Source: an uncultured Eubacteriales bacterium (GTDB lineage: Bacteria > Bacillota > Clostridia > Oscillospirales > Oscillospiraceae). Taken from it: a DNA stretch of 64,000 bases. The notes below the pieces were generated by a model. It worked only from the letters and a program-made list of their open reading frames with translations, was not told the DNA's origin and did not search any database. The stretch lies in assembly GCA_900321275.1 (NCBI GenBank), contig ONVI01000005.1, forward strand, positions 1 to 64,000. The letters are read 5' to 3'. How positions within the stretch are numbered: position 1 is the stretch's first letter; each line of letters starts with the position of its first letter. This document shows positions 35,264 through 45,847 of the stretch, piece by piece. A program made the position numbers and the translations under genes.

Positions 35264-36142
35264 ATGATCAAAAGTATGACCGGCTACGGCAGTGCGAAGG
35301 GGACTGTGGAAGGGCTCCAGATCACGGTCGAGCTGAAAAGCGTAAACAACCGCTATCTTGACACGTCCGTGCGGCTTCCCAGAAGCTTCCTCTTTGCCGA
35401 GGACGCGGTGAAGTCCGCCGTGCAGAAGCACATCAGCAGGGGAAAGGTGGATGTCTTTATCAGTGTCGATTCCACCGAGGCCGGAGAGATGACCGTCAAG
35501 GTCAACGAGGCGCTGCTGCGCGGTTATCTGGAAGCGATGCAGCATATTTCGGAGGAATACGGCCTTGTCAACGACGCGACCGCGCTGTCGGTCAGCCGTT
35601 TTCCGGACGTGCTGAGCGTGGAAAAGAAGGATCTGGACGCGGACGCGATTACGGCGGGCATGCTTGACATTACCGAGGGCGCGCTGCATGACTTCGACGC
35701 CATGCGGGAGAGGGAGGGCGCAAAGCTTCGGGAAGACGTGCTTTCCCGCCTCAATGTCATCGACGCGCTGGTGAGCACCGTGGAGCGGGAGAGTCCCAAA
35801 ACGGTCGCCGAATACCGCGCAAGGCTCGAGGCCAAAATGGCGGAGGTACTCGGCAGCGCCGGAATCGACGAAAACCGCATTCTTGCCGAGGCCGCAATCT
35901 TCGCCGATCACATCGCCGTGGATGAGGAGACCGTGAGACTGCGCAGCCACATGAGTCAGCTCAAAACGATGATCAACGGCAGCTCGCCCACCGGCCGCAA
36001 GATCGATTTTCTGATCCAGGAATTCAACCGCGAGGCCAATACGATCGGCTCCAAATGCCAGAATTCTGACATTGCCCATACGGTGGTGGATCTGAAGTCC
36101 GAGATCGAGAAGATCCGGGAGCAGATCCAGAACATCGAATGA
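35264..36142 (+). CDS. yicC: YicC family endoribonuclease
   Basis: A 292-residue YicC protein with the N-terminal signature [13 protein letters not shown], the internal [10 protein letters not shown] and the C-terminal [21 protein letters not shown]. YicC proteins are endoribonucleases involved in RNA turnover. It opens the conserved yicC-remA-gmk-rpoZ-priA block. ATG at 35264 follows a GGGGGG-type site. Confidence 0.92.
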   Translation: MIKSMTGYGSAKGTVEGLQITVELKSVNNRYLDTSVRLPRSFLFAEDAVKSAVQKHISRGKVDVFISVDSTEAGEMTVKVNEALLRGYLEAMQHISEEYGLVNDATALSVSRFPDVLSVEKKDLDADAITAGMLDITEGALHDFDAMREREGAKLREDVLSRLNVIDALVSTVERESPKTVAEYRARLEAKMAEVLGSAGIDENRILAEAAIFADHIAVDEETVRLRSHMSQLKTMINGSSPTGRKIDFLIQEFNREANTIGSKCQNSDIAHTVVDLKSEIEKIREQIQNIE

Positions 36143-36152
36143 GGACGGTGTG

Positions 36153-36416
36153 ATGAAACTGATCGGAATCGGCTTTGGCAACCTTGTCTCGGCAGAGCGT
36201 ATCATCTCCATTGTCAGCCCCGAATCCGCCCCCATCAAGCGCATGATTCAGGACGCGCGGGAGCGGGGACTGCTGATCGACGCCTCCTTCGGACGCAGCA
36301 CCAGAGCTGTGATTACGATGGACAGCGGCAATGTGATTCTCTCTGCCCTGACGCCGGAGAACCTTGCGGCGCGCTGCGCCGATATTTCTGAGGAAGGCGG
36401 ATATAAAGATGAGTAA
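36153..36416 (+). CDS. remA: RemA-like DNA-binding regulator (DUF370)
   Basis: An 87-residue protein with the DUF370 pattern [33 protein letters not shown] and the end [16 protein letters not shown]. RemA activates biofilm matrix genes in Bacillus by binding DNA as a ring-like multimer. Its position before gmk is conserved in Firmicutes. GTG at 36150 is an alternative start; ATG at 36153 has the better spacing from GAGGA. Confidence 0.9.
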   Translation: MKLIGIGFGNLVSAERIISIVSPESAPIKRMIQDARERGLLIDASFGRSTRAVITMDSGNVILSALTPENLAARCADISEEGGYKDE

Positions 36417-37008
36417 AAGAGGCAAGCTTCTGGTGATTTCCGGCCCGTCCGGCGCCGGGAAAAGCACGGTGGTCGCCAAGGCGATCGAGGGCAGGACGGA
36501 TATCTGCTTTTCCACCTCGGTCACCACACGCAGCCCGCGCCCCGGCGAAGTGCACGGCAGGGAATACTTCTTTGTCAATTTTGAGCGCTTCCGTGAGATG
36601 GTGGAAAATGACGAGCTGCTGGAGCATGCGGAGTATGTGGCGAATCGCTACGGCACGCCCCGATCCTATGTGGAAAAGCGCCTTGAAGAGGGGATGAACG
36701 TCCTTCTGGATATTGAGGTGCAGGGCGCGCGGCAGGTGCGCAAAAAAATGCCGGAGGCCATCCTGATCTTTATTGCGCCGCCTTCTCTGGTGGAGCTTGA
36801 GCGCCGTCTCAGAGGGCGCGGCACGGATACGGAGAGGGCCATAGAGGGCCGCCTGATCCGTGCACGGCAGGAGTATCAGGAGGCGGATTTCTACGATTAC
36901 CTCATTGTAAACGACGATGTCGACAAGGCCGCCGCCAAGCTCAACGCCATCATCGAGGCCGAGCACTGCCGCTTCGGCGACTGGGCGAACTGGCTGAAAT
37001 CCAATTGA
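36409..37008 (+). CDS. gmk: guanylate kinase
   Basis: A 199-residue enzyme with P-loop [12 protein letters not shown] near 8-19, the GMP site [15 protein letters not shown] near 40-54 and [10 protein letters not shown] near 100. It phosphorylates GMP to GDP. The start overlaps remA by 8 bases, and rpoZ follows 60 bases later. Confidence 0.96.
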   Translation: MSKRGKLLVISGPSGAGKSTVVAKAIEGRTDICFSTSVTTRSPRPGEVHGREYFFVNFERFREMVENDELLEHAEYVANRYGTPRSYVEKRLEEGMNVLLDIEVQGARQVRKKMPEAILIFIAPPSLVELERRLRGRGTDTERAIEGRLIRARQEYQEADFYDYLIVNDDVDKAAAKLNAIIEAEHCRFGDWANWLKSN

Positions 37009-37068
37009 TCGTATCAGCCTGTTAAAAATTGCGCGCCGCGGCTTTCAGCGGCAGAATGGAGAATTGTT

Positions 37069-37260
37069 ATGATGCTTTATCCCCCCGTAGCCGAACTCGT
37101 TGACAAGATCGGCAGCCGTTACCAGCTTGTAAATCTCGTCGCAAAACGCGCGAGACAGGTCTCTACCGAGGCGGAAGAGAAACAGCTTCCCCTCGAACGC
37201 AAGGCAGTTTCCATCGCCATCGAAGAGGTCTACACCGGAAAACTCAGCCTTGACCGCTGA
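37069..37260 (+). CDS. rpoZ: RNA polymerase omega subunit
   Basis: A 63-residue omega protein. PPVAELVDKIGSRYQLVNLV and AKRARQV match the conserved N-terminal half, which folds around the beta-prime C terminus. Its position between gmk and priA is the usual one. It has the typical short clostridial length. Confidence 0.92.
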   Translation: MMLYPPVAELVDKIGSRYQLVNLVAKRARQVSTEAEEKQLPLERKAVSIAIEEVYTGKLSLDR

Positions 37261-37298
37261 TTTCATTTTTTCCGTTTTGCGGCGGGGGAGGGGGGTTC

Positions 37299-39551
37299 AT
37301 GTCCAGAACGGTGGCTAAAATCGCGGTCTCTGCCGCGACATACTGGCTTGACAAGCCCTATGATTATCTGATCCCGCCGGAAATGGCAGAGAAAGCCCTC
37401 CCGGGTATGCGGGTCCATGTGCCCTTTTCCAGGGGCAACCGCAGGACGGAGGGCGTTATTCTTGCCGTCGCGGACCATACAAGCTTCGAGCAGCCGCTGA
37501 AGGCCGTACTCGCGCTTCTGGACGAGGAGCCCGTGCTGACCGAAGAGCAGATACGTCTCGCCCTTTTCATGCGGGAGCGCTTTTTCTGCACGGTCTATGA
37601 TGCGATCCGCGCCATGCTCCCGGCGGGGCTCTGGTTTGACGAAGAGGGAAGACGGCGCGCGAAAGACAAAAGTCTGGAGATGGCGAGACTTGCCATCGAG
37701 CCGGAGGAGGCCGAAGTCCTGCGGGACGCGAAACGGATGCGCTCACCGGGGCAGGCGGCGATTCTGGAGCAGCTGTGCGCCTTTGCGTGTATTCCGAGTC
37801 ATGATCTTCTGCTGCATACCGGCGCCAAAAGACAGGCGCTGAAGGCTTTGGAAAAGGCCGGCGCGGTAGAACTCTATGAAAAAGAGGCCTTCCGCCGCCC
37901 GCAGATCCATATCGGCCAGACGGAGCCTCTGCCCGTCCTGAGTCTGGAACAGGACAGGGCCTTTACGGGCATCGACGCCCTTGCGCGTTCCGGAAGAGCC
38001 GGGGCGGCGCTTCTTTTCGGCGTCACCGGCAGCGGCAAGACCAGCGTCTATATCCACCTGATCGACAGCCAGCTTCGCCGGGGCCGCTCGGTGATCCTGC
38101 TGGTGCCGGAGATCGCCCTGACACCCCAGATGATTCAGACCTTCTCCTCCCATTTCGGAAACGACGTCGCCGTTTTGCACAGCAGCCTCACCGTCGGAGA
38201 GCGCTACGATGAATGGAAGCGGGTCAAAACCGGGAAAGCGCGCGTTGTCATCGGCACGCGCAGCGCGGTTTTCGCCCCGACGCCCGATCTGGGGCTCATC
38301 ATCATCGACGAGGAACAGGAGGAGACCTACAAATCCGAAAACATCCCCCGCTATAACGCGCGGGATGTGGCGAAGTACCGCTGCGCGAAAGCAAATTGCC
38401 TGCTGCTGCTCGGCTCGGCCACGCCGGACGTGGTCAGCATGTACGCTGCCGATACCGGGCGCTATGCGTATTTCACGCTGGAAAACCGCTATAACGAAAA
38501 GGATCTGCCCGCGGTTGAGATCGTGGATATGAAGCGGGAGCTGCGCCAAGGCAACGGCTCGAGCATCAGCAGCGTCCTGCGGGAAGAACTGCAGAAGAAT
38601 ATCGACCGCGGGGAACAGAGCATCCTGTTCATCAACCGCCGGGGCGCGAACCGCCTCATCAGCTGCGGGGAATGCGGCTTTGTGTACAAGTGTCCCCGCT
38701 GCAGCGTATCGCTCACCTACCACAGCACGAACAGGCGTCTTCTCTGCCATTACTGCGGCTATTCCCAGCGGCCGGACGAGGTCTGTCCGGACTGCGGCGG
38801 CGCCCTCAAGTATATCGGCGTCGGCACCCAGATGGTGGAAAGCGAACTGAAAGAGCTTTTCCCAGGTACGGAGATCCTGCGCATGGACGCGGATACCGTC
38901 GCCCCGGCGGGCTCCCATGAAAAGCTGCTCGACCGTTTTCGCAGCGAGAATATCCCCGTCATGGTCGGCACCCAGATGGTCACCAAAGGCCTGAATTTTG
39001 AAAATGTGACCCTGGTGGGCGTCATCTCCGCCGACCAGAGTCTCTACGCCGGAAGCTACCGGGCCGGAGAGAGAAGCTTTTCCCTGATCACCCAGGTCGT
39101 CGGCAGGAGCGGCCGCGGGCAAAAGCCGGGACGAGCCGTGATCCAGACCTTTACCCCGGAAAACGAGGTGATCCTCCAGGCGGCAAAGCAGGATTACCCC
39201 GGGTTTTATCATGCGGAGATCGAGCTGAGAAAGCTCCAGCATACCCCGCCCTTTTCGGAGCTTCTCTCCATTACCGTCTCCGGCATGAATGAAGAGCATG
39301 TCTACCGCACCTGCCGCCTGATCTGCCGGCGCCTGGACGATCTGACAGCGTCCGACGGCAGCGCGGATATCCTCGGCCCCGCGCCCCTTGCCGTGGTGAA
39401 GGTGAACAACCGTTACCGCTACCGGGTCATGATCTACAGCGGCGGAAACAAGGGAATACGGGCGCTTGTTGCGGGCGTGGTCATGGAATTCTGCCAGGAC
39501 AAGCGCTTCGGCGATGTTGCAATCTACGCGGACAATGATCCAAACGATTAA
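37299..39551 (+). CDS. priA: primosomal replication-restart helicase PriA
   Basis: A 750-residue PriA. The N-terminal 3'-DNA-binding domain (1-105) is followed by a helicase core with GVTGSGKTSVY near 243 and DEEQEETYK near 340. An eight-cysteine zinc module (CGECG, CPRC, CHYC, CPDC; about 455-505) and the motif VVGRSGRGQKPG near 600 follow. PriA reloads the replisome at stalled forks. A strong GGGGGAGGGGGG site precedes the ATG. def follows 16 bases later. Confidence 0.96.
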   Translation: MSRTVAKIAVSAATYWLDKPYDYLIPPEMAEKALPGMRVHVPFSRGNRRTEGVILAVADHTSFEQPLKAVLALLDEEPVLTEEQIRLALFMRERFFCTVYDAIRAMLPAGLWFDEEGRRRAKDKSLEMARLAIEPEEAEVLRDAKRMRSPGQAAILEQLCAFACIPSHDLLLHTGAKRQALKALEKAGAVELYEKEAFRRPQIHIGQTEPLPVLSLEQDRAFTGIDALARSGRAGAALLFGVTGSGKTSVYIHLIDSQLRRGRSVILLVPEIALTPQMIQTFSSHFGNDVAVLHSSLTVGERYDEWKRVKTGKARVVIGTRSAVFAPTPDLGLIIIDEEQEETYKSENIPRYNARDVAKYRCAKANCLLLLGSATPDVVSMYAADTGRYAYFTLENRYNEKDLPAVEIVDMKRELRQGNGSSISSVLREELQKNIDRGEQSILFINRRGANRLISCGECGFVYKCPRCSVSLTYHSTNRRLLCHYCGYSQRPDEVCPDCGGALKYIGVGTQMVESELKELFPGTEILRMDADTVAPAGSHEKLLDRFRSENIPVMVGTQMVTKGLNFENVTLVGVISADQSLYAGSYRAGERSFSLITQVVGRSGRGQKPGRAVIQTFTPENEVILQAAKQDYPGFYHAEIELRKLQHTPPFSELLSITVSGMNEEHVYRTCRLICRRLDDLTASDGSADILGPAPLAVVKVNNRYRYRVMIYSGGNKGIRALVAGVVMEFCQDKRFGDVAIYADNDPND

Positions 39552-39567
39552 AGAATTGGAGATAAAG

Positions 39568-40071
39568 ATGGCACGCAGAAATATCCTCACAAAAGAACAG
39601 CCGGCGCTGTATAAGAAGTGCCGCCCGGTAACGGAGTTTAATCCCAGACTGCACCAGCTTCTGGACGACATGGCGGAGACCCTCGCCGGGGAAAACGGCG
39701 TGGGACTCGCGGCGCCTCAGGTCGGCGTGCTGCGGCGCGCCGTGATTGTATTGGAGACCAATGTCCCCGAGGGGGAAGAGGAATACCTCATCGAGCTTGT
39801 TAACCCCGAAATCATCGAGGCCACCGGCGAACAGAACGGCGCGGAGGGCTGCCTCAGCGTTCCGGGCGAATACGGCCTCGTGAAGCGCCCCATGCACGTG
39901 AAGGTACGCGCGCAGGATCGGGACGGCAACACCTTTGAGGTCGAGGGCGAGGGGCTGACGGCAAGATGCTTCTGCCATGAGATCGACCATCTGGAGGGGA
40001 TTGTCTTTACCTCCAAGTGTGAGCGCATGCTGAGCGAGGAAGAACTTGAAAAGGGCGAGATCAAGGAATAA
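39568..40071 (+). CDS. def: peptide deformylase
   Basis: A 167-residue deformylase. All three motifs are present: GVGLAAPQVG near 45, EGCLSVPGE near 92 (cysteine metal ligand) and CHEIDHLEG near 134 (HExxH). It removes the formyl group from nascent proteins. It is placed between priA and fmt as is common. Confidence 0.95.
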   Translation: MARRNILTKEQPALYKKCRPVTEFNPRLHQLLDDMAETLAGENGVGLAAPQVGVLRRAVIVLETNVPEGEEEYLIELVNPEIIEATGEQNGAEGCLSVPGEYGLVKRPMHVKVRAQDRDGNTFEVEGEGLTARCFCHEIDHLEGIVFTSKCERMLSEEELEKGEIKE

Positions 40072-40086
40072 AGGCGGTTTATCGTT

Positions 40087-41022
40087 ATGCGCGTGGTGTT
40101 TATGGGCACGCCGGACTTCGCGGCGGCCTCTCTGAAAAAGCTGATAGAGGAAGACTATGAGATCGCGGGCGTCTTCACCCAGCCGGACAAGCCGAAAGGC
40201 CGCGGCATGGAGATGGCCTTTTCTCCCGTCAAGGAAGTGGCGATCGCGCACAATCTGCCTGTTTTTCAGCCCGAAAAGATGCGCGACGGCACGGCCCTCG
40301 GCATCGTGAAAGAGCTGAACCCCGACATTCTTGTGGTTGTGGCCTACGGGCGCATCCTGCCCGACGATATCCTCGCCGTACCGAAATACGGCGCGGTAAA
40401 CGTGCACGGCTCGCTCCTGCCGAAATATCGCGGCGCGGCGCCGATCCAATGGGCGGTGCTGAACGGCGATACCGTGACAGGCGTGACGACGATGTACCTC
40501 GCCCACGACATGGACGCCGGGGATATCATCTACACCGCTGAGACGGAGATCGGCGAATTTGAAACCGCCGGGGAGCTTTTTGACCGCCTGATGGACATGG
40601 GGGCGGAGCTGCTTGTCAAAACCCTGCGGGATATCGAGGCCGGAACCGCGCCCCGCACGCCGCAGGATCACAGCCGGGCGAGCTATGTCAAGATGCTGGA
40701 TAAATCCATTTGTCCCATAGACTGGAACAAGAGCCCGCGGGAAATCGTCAAGCATATATACGGCCTGCAGCCGTGGCCGGTCGCAACAGTGAATCTGCGT
40801 GACGGGACGACCGCGCGCGTCTTCGGCGCGGCTTACACGGAGCGCCATAGCGGAAAAAAGCCTGGGCAGCTTGTGGAGGCTGGGAAAGACGGCATCGAGA
40901 TCGCCTGCGCCGATGGTGAAACGCTTTTGATCACCGAGCTGCAGGTCCCCGGCAAGAAGAGGATGAAGGCGGCGGACTATCTGCGCGGCAACCGCGACCT
41001 TCACCTGTGGGACGGAATATGA
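40087..41022 (+). CDS. fmt: methionyl-tRNA formyltransferase
   Basis: A 311-residue enzyme. It has FMGTPDFAAASL at the N terminus, the 10-formyl-THF/catalytic motif VNVHGSLLPKYRGAAPIQ near 103-120 and the C-terminal tRNA-binding domain. It formylates initiator Met-tRNA, pairing with the upstream deformylase. Its stop overlaps the rsmB start (ATATGA). Confidence 0.95.
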   Translation: MRVVFMGTPDFAAASLKKLIEEDYEIAGVFTQPDKPKGRGMEMAFSPVKEVAIAHNLPVFQPEKMRDGTALGIVKELNPDILVVVAYGRILPDDILAVPKYGAVNVHGSLLPKYRGAAPIQWAVLNGDTVTGVTTMYLAHDMDAGDIIYTAETEIGEFETAGELFDRLMDMGAELLVKTLRDIEAGTAPRTPQDHSRASYVKMLDKSICPIDWNKSPREIVKHIYGLQPWPVATVNLRDGTTARVFGAAYTERHSGKKPGQLVEAGKDGIEIACADGETLLITELQVPGKKRMKAADYLRGNRDLHLWDGI

Positions 41023-42323
41023 ACGCGCGGCAGGCCGCGCTGGAGGCTCTGACGCGCTGCCGCAGGGACGGGGCATGGTCGGGCGATACGCTGGACGCGA
41101 TTATCAAAAGCACTGCCCTTGACCGGCGCGACGCAGCGCTGGCATCCCGGCTCTGTCTGGGTGTGCTGCAAAACGACCGGCTGTGCGATTTTTATATCGG
41201 CTGCTATCATGCCGGAAAGCTGGAGCCGACGGTGCGGGACATCCTGCGTCTCGGCGTCTATCAGCTGCTTTTCCTCGACCGCGTCCCGCCCAGGGCCGCC
41301 GTCAGCGAGACGGTGGAGCTCTGCCGCACCAATCGCTGTGAGCGGGCGGCGGGGCTGGTCAACGCCGTCCTGCGCCGCGTGGCCGAGAATCGGGAGGCGC
41401 TTCCGCCTGTCCCCGGAGAGGGGACGGGAGAGTACCTCTCCGTGAAATACAGCCACCCCCGGTGGCTGTGCGATGAGCTGATCGGAAAAAAGGGATACGC
41501 CTTTGCAGAGGCGTTTCTTCAAAAGAACAACGAGCCTCCGAAGCTTTTTTTGCAGGTCAACACCCTGAAGGCTGAGACCGAGGATTATGTCCGTGCGCTG
41601 GAACGCGCAGAGATTCCGTTTCGCCGCATGGAGCCGGCAGGCTGCATCAAGCTGGACGGCGGTCTTGCCCCGGCGCTTCCGGGCTTTGAGGAGGGACTGT
41701 TCTATATCCAGGATCGGGCCGCGAGACTTGCCGTTGAGATTGCCGCGCCGGAACCCGGCATGCGCGTTCTGGACGCCTGCGCCTGCCCGGGCGGGAAGAG
41801 CTTTGCCGCCGCCATCCGCATGAGAAACCGCGGAAGCATCCTCTCCTGCGACATCCACGAAAAAAAGCTTAAAAGGCTTGAAAACGGGGCGGCGAGACTT
41901 GGTATTGAGATTATCGGGACGAGGGCCATGGACGGGCGCGTCTTTGACCCGGCGCTGGAAGCCGCTTTCGACCTCGTGATCGCGGACGTGCCCTGTTCGG
42001 GGCTCGGCGTGATCGCCAAAAAGCCGGAGATCCGCGCCAAGGATCCGGAGAGCCTGCGCGCTCTGCCGGAGATTCAGACCGCGATCCTGGATAACCTGAG
42101 CCGCTATGTAAAACCCGGCGGCGCACTGCTGTATTCCACCTGCACGATCCTCTCCGAGGAGAACGAGGACGTCGCGCTGCGGTTTTTGAAAAACCATCCC
42201 GTATTTACGACGGAGAACTTCTCTGTCTGCGGCATTCAGAGCAAGGACGGAATGTACACATTCTGGCCGCATGCGGATGGGACGGACGGCTTTTTCGCCG
42301 CAAAATTCAGAAGGACTGTATAA
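41019..42323 (+). CDS. rsmB: 16S rRNA (cytosine967-C5)-methyltransferase
   Basis: A 434-residue RsmB. The N-terminal NusB-like domain (1-135) is followed by an SAM-dependent domain with LDACACPGGKSFA near 252 and the two cysteine motifs DVPCSGLG near 325 and YSTCTI near 375. It methylates C967 of 16S rRNA. The start at 41019 overlaps the fmt stop. Confidence 0.94.
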   Translation: MNARQAALEALTRCRRDGAWSGDTLDAIIKSTALDRRDAALASRLCLGVLQNDRLCDFYIGCYHAGKLEPTVRDILRLGVYQLLFLDRVPPRAAVSETVELCRTNRCERAAGLVNAVLRRVAENREALPPVPGEGTGEYLSVKYSHPRWLCDELIGKKGYAFAEAFLQKNNEPPKLFLQVNTLKAETEDYVRALERAEIPFRRMEPAGCIKLDGGLAPALPGFEEGLFYIQDRAARLAVEIAAPEPGMRVLDACACPGGKSFAAAIRMRNRGSILSCDIHEKKLKRLENGAARLGIEIIGTRAMDGRVFDPALEAAFDLVIADVPCSGLGVIAKKPEIRAKDPESLRALPEIQTAILDNLSRYVKPGGALLYSTCTILSEENEDVALRFLKNHPVFTTENFSVCGIQSKDGMYTFWPHADGTDGFFAAKFRRTV

Positions 42324-42326
42324 TTC

Positions 42327-43391
42327 ATGGACATGACCGAGAGAAAAGATATCCTTTCCCTGCTGCCGGAGGAACTGGAGGCGGAGCTTGCCGCCCTGGG
42401 CCAGCCGCGCTTTCGCGCGGGCCAGGTTTTCCAGTGGCTCAGCCGCGGCGTGCGCAGCTTTGAGGGGATGACCAATCTCTCGAAGGAACTCCGGGAGCAG
42501 CTTGAAAGCCGCTTCTACCTTTATGAACCGAAGGTTTTGAGCAAGCAGGTCTCCGCCAAGGACGGGACTGTCAAGTATCTCTGGGAGCTCTCCGACGGCA
42601 ACGCCGTCGAAACCGTCGTGATGAGCTACAAGCACGGCAATACGGTCTGCGTCTCTTCGCAGGTCGGCTGCCGGCAGGGCTGCGCCTTCTGCGCCTCCAC
42701 CATCGGCGGGCTCGTGCGAAACCTGCGCGCATCGGAAATTCTGGACGAGGTGCTGTTTTCCGAGCTTGATTCCGGCAAAAAAATCTCCAACATCGTCCTC
42801 ATGGGCATCGGGGAGCCGCTGGACAACTTTGACAACGTCATGCGCTTTCTGGAGCTGGTAAACCACCCGAAGGGCATGAACATCGGCATGCGCCACATCT
42901 CGCTTTCCACCTGCGGGCTGATCGAGAGATTTGAAGAGCTTGCCGAACGGGATTTTCAGCTCACGCTGTCGGTTTCACTGCACGCGCCGGACGATGAGAC
43001 AAGATCCCGCATCATGCCCGCCAATCACGGGCGGGGCGTGGAGAAGCTGATCGGGGCGTGCAAAACCTACTATGAGAAAACCGGTCGGCGCATCTCCTTT
43101 GAGTACGCCATGATCGACGGCGTGAACGACAGCCCGGAGCAGGCGCGGCTTCTGGCCGGACATGCAAGGGCGGTCTCGGCCCACGTCAATCTCATCCCGC
43201 TCAATCATGTGGAGGAGCGGCAGTTTCAGCCCTCCACGCCCGAGCATTTGAAGCGCTTCATCAAAATCCTGGAGGACAGCGGCGTCAACGTCACCGTCCG
43301 CCGCAGGCTCGGCAGCGATGTGGACGCCTCCTGCGGCCAGCTCAGGAGAAAAATGCAGAAATCACAGAAAGGGGGACAGGGGCCAGCGTGA
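42327..43391 (+). CDS. rlmN: 23S rRNA (adenine2503-C2)-methyltransferase, radical SAM
   Basis: A 354-residue RlmN. The radical SAM cluster is CRQGCAFC (CX3CX2C, near 113-120). The active-site cysteine lies in the C-terminal VTVRRRLGSDVDASCGQL. It methylates A2503 of 23S rRNA and some tRNAs. It lacks the substitutions expected for the resistance enzyme Cfr, which I judge only by overall similarity. The stop overlaps the stp start by 4 bases. Confidence 0.94.
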   Translation: MDMTERKDILSLLPEELEAELAALGQPRFRAGQVFQWLSRGVRSFEGMTNLSKELREQLESRFYLYEPKVLSKQVSAKDGTVKYLWELSDGNAVETVVMSYKHGNTVCVSSQVGCRQGCAFCASTIGGLVRNLRASEILDEVLFSELDSGKKISNIVLMGIGEPLDNFDNVMRFLELVNHPKGMNIGMRHISLSTCGLIERFEELAERDFQLTLSVSLHAPDDETRSRIMPANHGRGVEKLIGACKTYYEKTGRRISFEYAMIDGVNDSPEQARLLAGHARAVSAHVNLIPLNHVEERQFQPSTPEHLKRFIKILEDSGVNVTVRRRLGSDVDASCGQLRRKMQKSQKGGQGPA

Positions 43392-44134
43392 AAAGCTTCG
43401 GCATGACAGACAAGGGCGCGATCCGCAAGGACAATCAGGATTGCTTCATTCTCGAAAAATGCGAGGCCAAAGGCTGCCTGATCGCCGCGCTGTGCGACGG
43501 AATGGGCGGCGCAAAGGCAGGCGGCATCGCAAGCCAGCTTTCCAACAAGGCCTTTGTCTCCTATATCTATACCAAACTCACCTCCCGCCTGCCGCGCAGT
43601 GTGGATTATAAAAGAATTCTGGAAGCCGCCTGCGCCGAGGCAAACGGCGTCGCCTTCGAGTATTCCCATTTCGACGAGGAATTTGACGGAATGGGTACGA
43701 CCATTGTCGGCGGCGTGATTAAGAACAACGGAAATGGGTATATTATCAACGTGGGCGACAGCCGTGCCTACCTGATTTCCCATCGCCCCGCCGGTATCCG
43801 CCAGATCACGAGAGACCATTCCCTTGTGGAGGAACTGATCGAGGCGGGGGCCATCACAGCGGAACAGGCGCGCAGCCACCCGCGAAAAAATGTCATCACG
43901 CGGGCGCTCGGCTCGGATTCCCGCGTGGAGTGCGATTATTTTACCTTTACGCTGCAAAACGGCGATATCCTCCTGATGTGCTCGGACGGGCTGTCCAACA
44001 TCGTTTCCGATCTGGAGCTTCTCGAGTACGCAAAGGAATTTCCGGAGCCGGAGGCGCTCTGCCGTGCGCTGATGAGCAAGGCGCTCAACCGCGGGGCGAA
44101 GGACAACGTGACGATTGTCGCCGTCATGCGCTGA
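43388..44134 (+). CDS. stp: PP2C-type serine/threonine phosphatase (PrpC/Stp)
   Basis: A 248-residue PP2C phosphatase. The metal-binding motifs KDNQD near 15, CDGMGGAKAG near 37, GDSRAYLI near 122 and SDGLSN near 199 are intact. It dephosphorylates targets of the PASTA kinase encoded next. The start codon is GTG overlapping rlmN, and the kinase starts 22 bases after its end. Confidence 0.94.
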   Translation: MKSFGMTDKGAIRKDNQDCFILEKCEAKGCLIAALCDGMGGAKAGGIASQLSNKAFVSYIYTKLTSRLPRSVDYKRILEAACAEANGVAFEYSHFDEEFDGMGTTIVGGVIKNNGNGYIINVGDSRAYLISHRPAGIRQITRDHSLVEELIEAGAITAEQARSHPRKNVITRALGSDSRVECDYFTFTLQNGDILLMCSDGLSNIVSDLELLEYAKEFPEPEALCRALMSKALNRGAKDNVTIVAVMR

Positions 44135-44156
44135 AAGCCCGGGATCGGAGATCTTT

Positions 44157-45836
44157 ATGGACAATAAGGACAAGTATATCGGCAGGGTCTTCGACGATCG
44201 CTATGTGGTTCAGGAGCTGATCGGCGAGGGCGGCATGGCCGTTGTATACAAGGGGCAGGATCTGCGTCTCGACCGCAGCGTCGCTATCAAGATCATGCGC
44301 GATGAAATGGCCGCGGATGAGGAGTTCCGCCGCGCCTTCTGCGCGGAGGCCCACGCGGTCGCCATGCTCTCCAATCCGAATATCGTGGCTGTCTACGATG
44401 TGAGCCACAGCGAGGATATCGAATACATAGTCATGGAACTTGTAGACGGGATCACGCTGCGGCAGTATATGGACAGGCGCGGCGCGCTGCAGTGGCGCGA
44501 GGTGCTGCACTTTACGCGGCAGATCGCCCGCGCCCTCGCCCACGCCCATGAGCGCGGCATCATCCACCGGGACATCAAGCCGCAGAATATCATGATGCTG
44601 CGCGACGGCACCGTCAAGGTGGAGGATTTCGGGATCGCGGCGCTGGAGACCGACGTATACGAAAACGACGGGCAGGCCATCGGGTCTATCCACTATATCG
44701 CGCCCGAGCAGGCCCGCGGTGAGATCCCGGACGCCAGGAGCGATCTCTACTCCCTCGGCATCGTGATGTACGAGATGCTCACCGCCCAGAAGCCCTATGA
44801 GGGAGAGACGATCACCGAGATCGCCGTCAAGCACATCAACGCCGCCGCCACGCCCCCGCACGAGCTTGTGGAGGATATCCCGCCGGAGCTGGAGCGGATC
44901 ACCCTCAAGGCGATGTGCGCCGATATCGACCAACGCTACCAAAACGCAAATGAACTGCTTGCGGATCTGGAGAGCTTTGTGCAGGAGCAGCTCAAGCCCG
45001 CCGAACCGGAGGAAAAGCCGCTGGAAAACCCCGCGGTCATGCCGATCCGTTCGGTCAGCGAGATGAAAAAGGATCGCTTTCTTCTGCGCCATCGCAGGGC
45101 GCGGCGCGTGACCTTCCTGATGGGCTGCTTCGGCGCGCTGGGTCTGTGCGTCGTCATGTTCGTCTTCATGTGGAATTTCTGGCTGAAGGAGGTTTTCTCC
45201 CCGGCCGAGCGCATCAGCCTCCCCAACTTTGTCGGCAGCGACTGTCAGCGCATCCTGGAAAACGCGGAGCTTGCGTCCCTCTATCGCTTTAACGTGGTAT
45301 ATGTCATCAACACGGAGACCGAGAGCGGTACCGTGCTCTCCCAGAATCCCGATCCCGGCCGCAGCATGATGATCACCCCGGACGGCATCAATGTGGAGCT
45401 CACCGTCAGCACCGGCAAGGTGTTCAACGCGGTGCCGGACGTGGTCAATCTGGATTACCGCGAGGCCAAAAACCGCCTGCAGAAGGCCGGCTTCATTGTC
45501 GATATTGAAAACGCGACCTCCTCCAGCGTCACCAAGGATTATGTCATCAGTACAAGCCCCCTGGCAGGGGAGCAGATGAGCTCCGGCTCGACGGTCTATG
45601 TGACTGTCAGCACCGGCCCGCAGACAAGCTATGTGCGCATGCCGAATATCATCGGCCTTTCGGAGGAGGCCGCCATTAATCGTCTGGAGAGCGCGGGCCT
45701 GAGCTACGGCGGTTCCGACCGCGTGTACAGCGATGTGGACGCCGGAACCGTCATCGGACAGAGCGCCGATGCCTTTACCGAGGTGGAGGAGCATTCCAAG
45801 ATATCCCTGAGAATTTCTCTGGGGCCGCAGTATTGA
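44157..45836 (+). CDS. prkC: PASTA-domain serine/threonine kinase (PrkC/Stk1)
   Basis: A 559-residue membrane kinase. The kinase domain (about 13-275) has [11 protein letters not shown], the catalytic HRDIKPQN and DFGIAALE. A basic juxtamembrane part precedes one helix at about 317-342, and three PASTA repeats follow (about 348-557), which sense muropeptides or lipid II outside the cell. In Bacillus PrkC triggers spore germination and wall responses. Its stop overlaps the upstream extension of rsgA; both belong to the conserved stp-prkC-rsgA set. Confidence 0.95.
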   Translation: MDNKDKYIGRVFDDRYVVQELIGEGGMAVVYKGQDLRLDRSVAIKIMRDEMAADEEFRRAFCAEAHAVAMLSNPNIVAVYDVSHSEDIEYIVMELVDGITLRQYMDRRGALQWREVLHFTRQIARALAHAHERGIIHRDIKPQNIMMLRDGTVKVEDFGIAALETDVYENDGQAIGSIHYIAPEQARGEIPDARSDLYSLGIVMYEMLTAQKPYEGETITEIAVKHINAAATPPHELVEDIPPELERITLKAMCADIDQRYQNANELLADLESFVQEQLKPAEPEEKPLENPAVMPIRSVSEMKKDRFLLRHRRARRVTFLMGCFGALGLCVVMFVFMWNFWLKEVFSPAERISLPNFVGSDCQRILENAELASLYRFNVVYVINTETESGTVLSQNPDPGRSMMITPDGINVELTVSTGKVFNAVPDVVNLDYREAKNRLQKAGFIVDIENATSSSVTKDYVISTSPLAGEQMSSGSTVYVTVSTGPQTSYVRMPNIIGLSEEAAINRLESAGLSYGGSDRVYSDVDAGTVIGQSADAFTEVEEHSKISLRISLGPQY

Positions 45837-45847
45837 GAGAAGCGGAA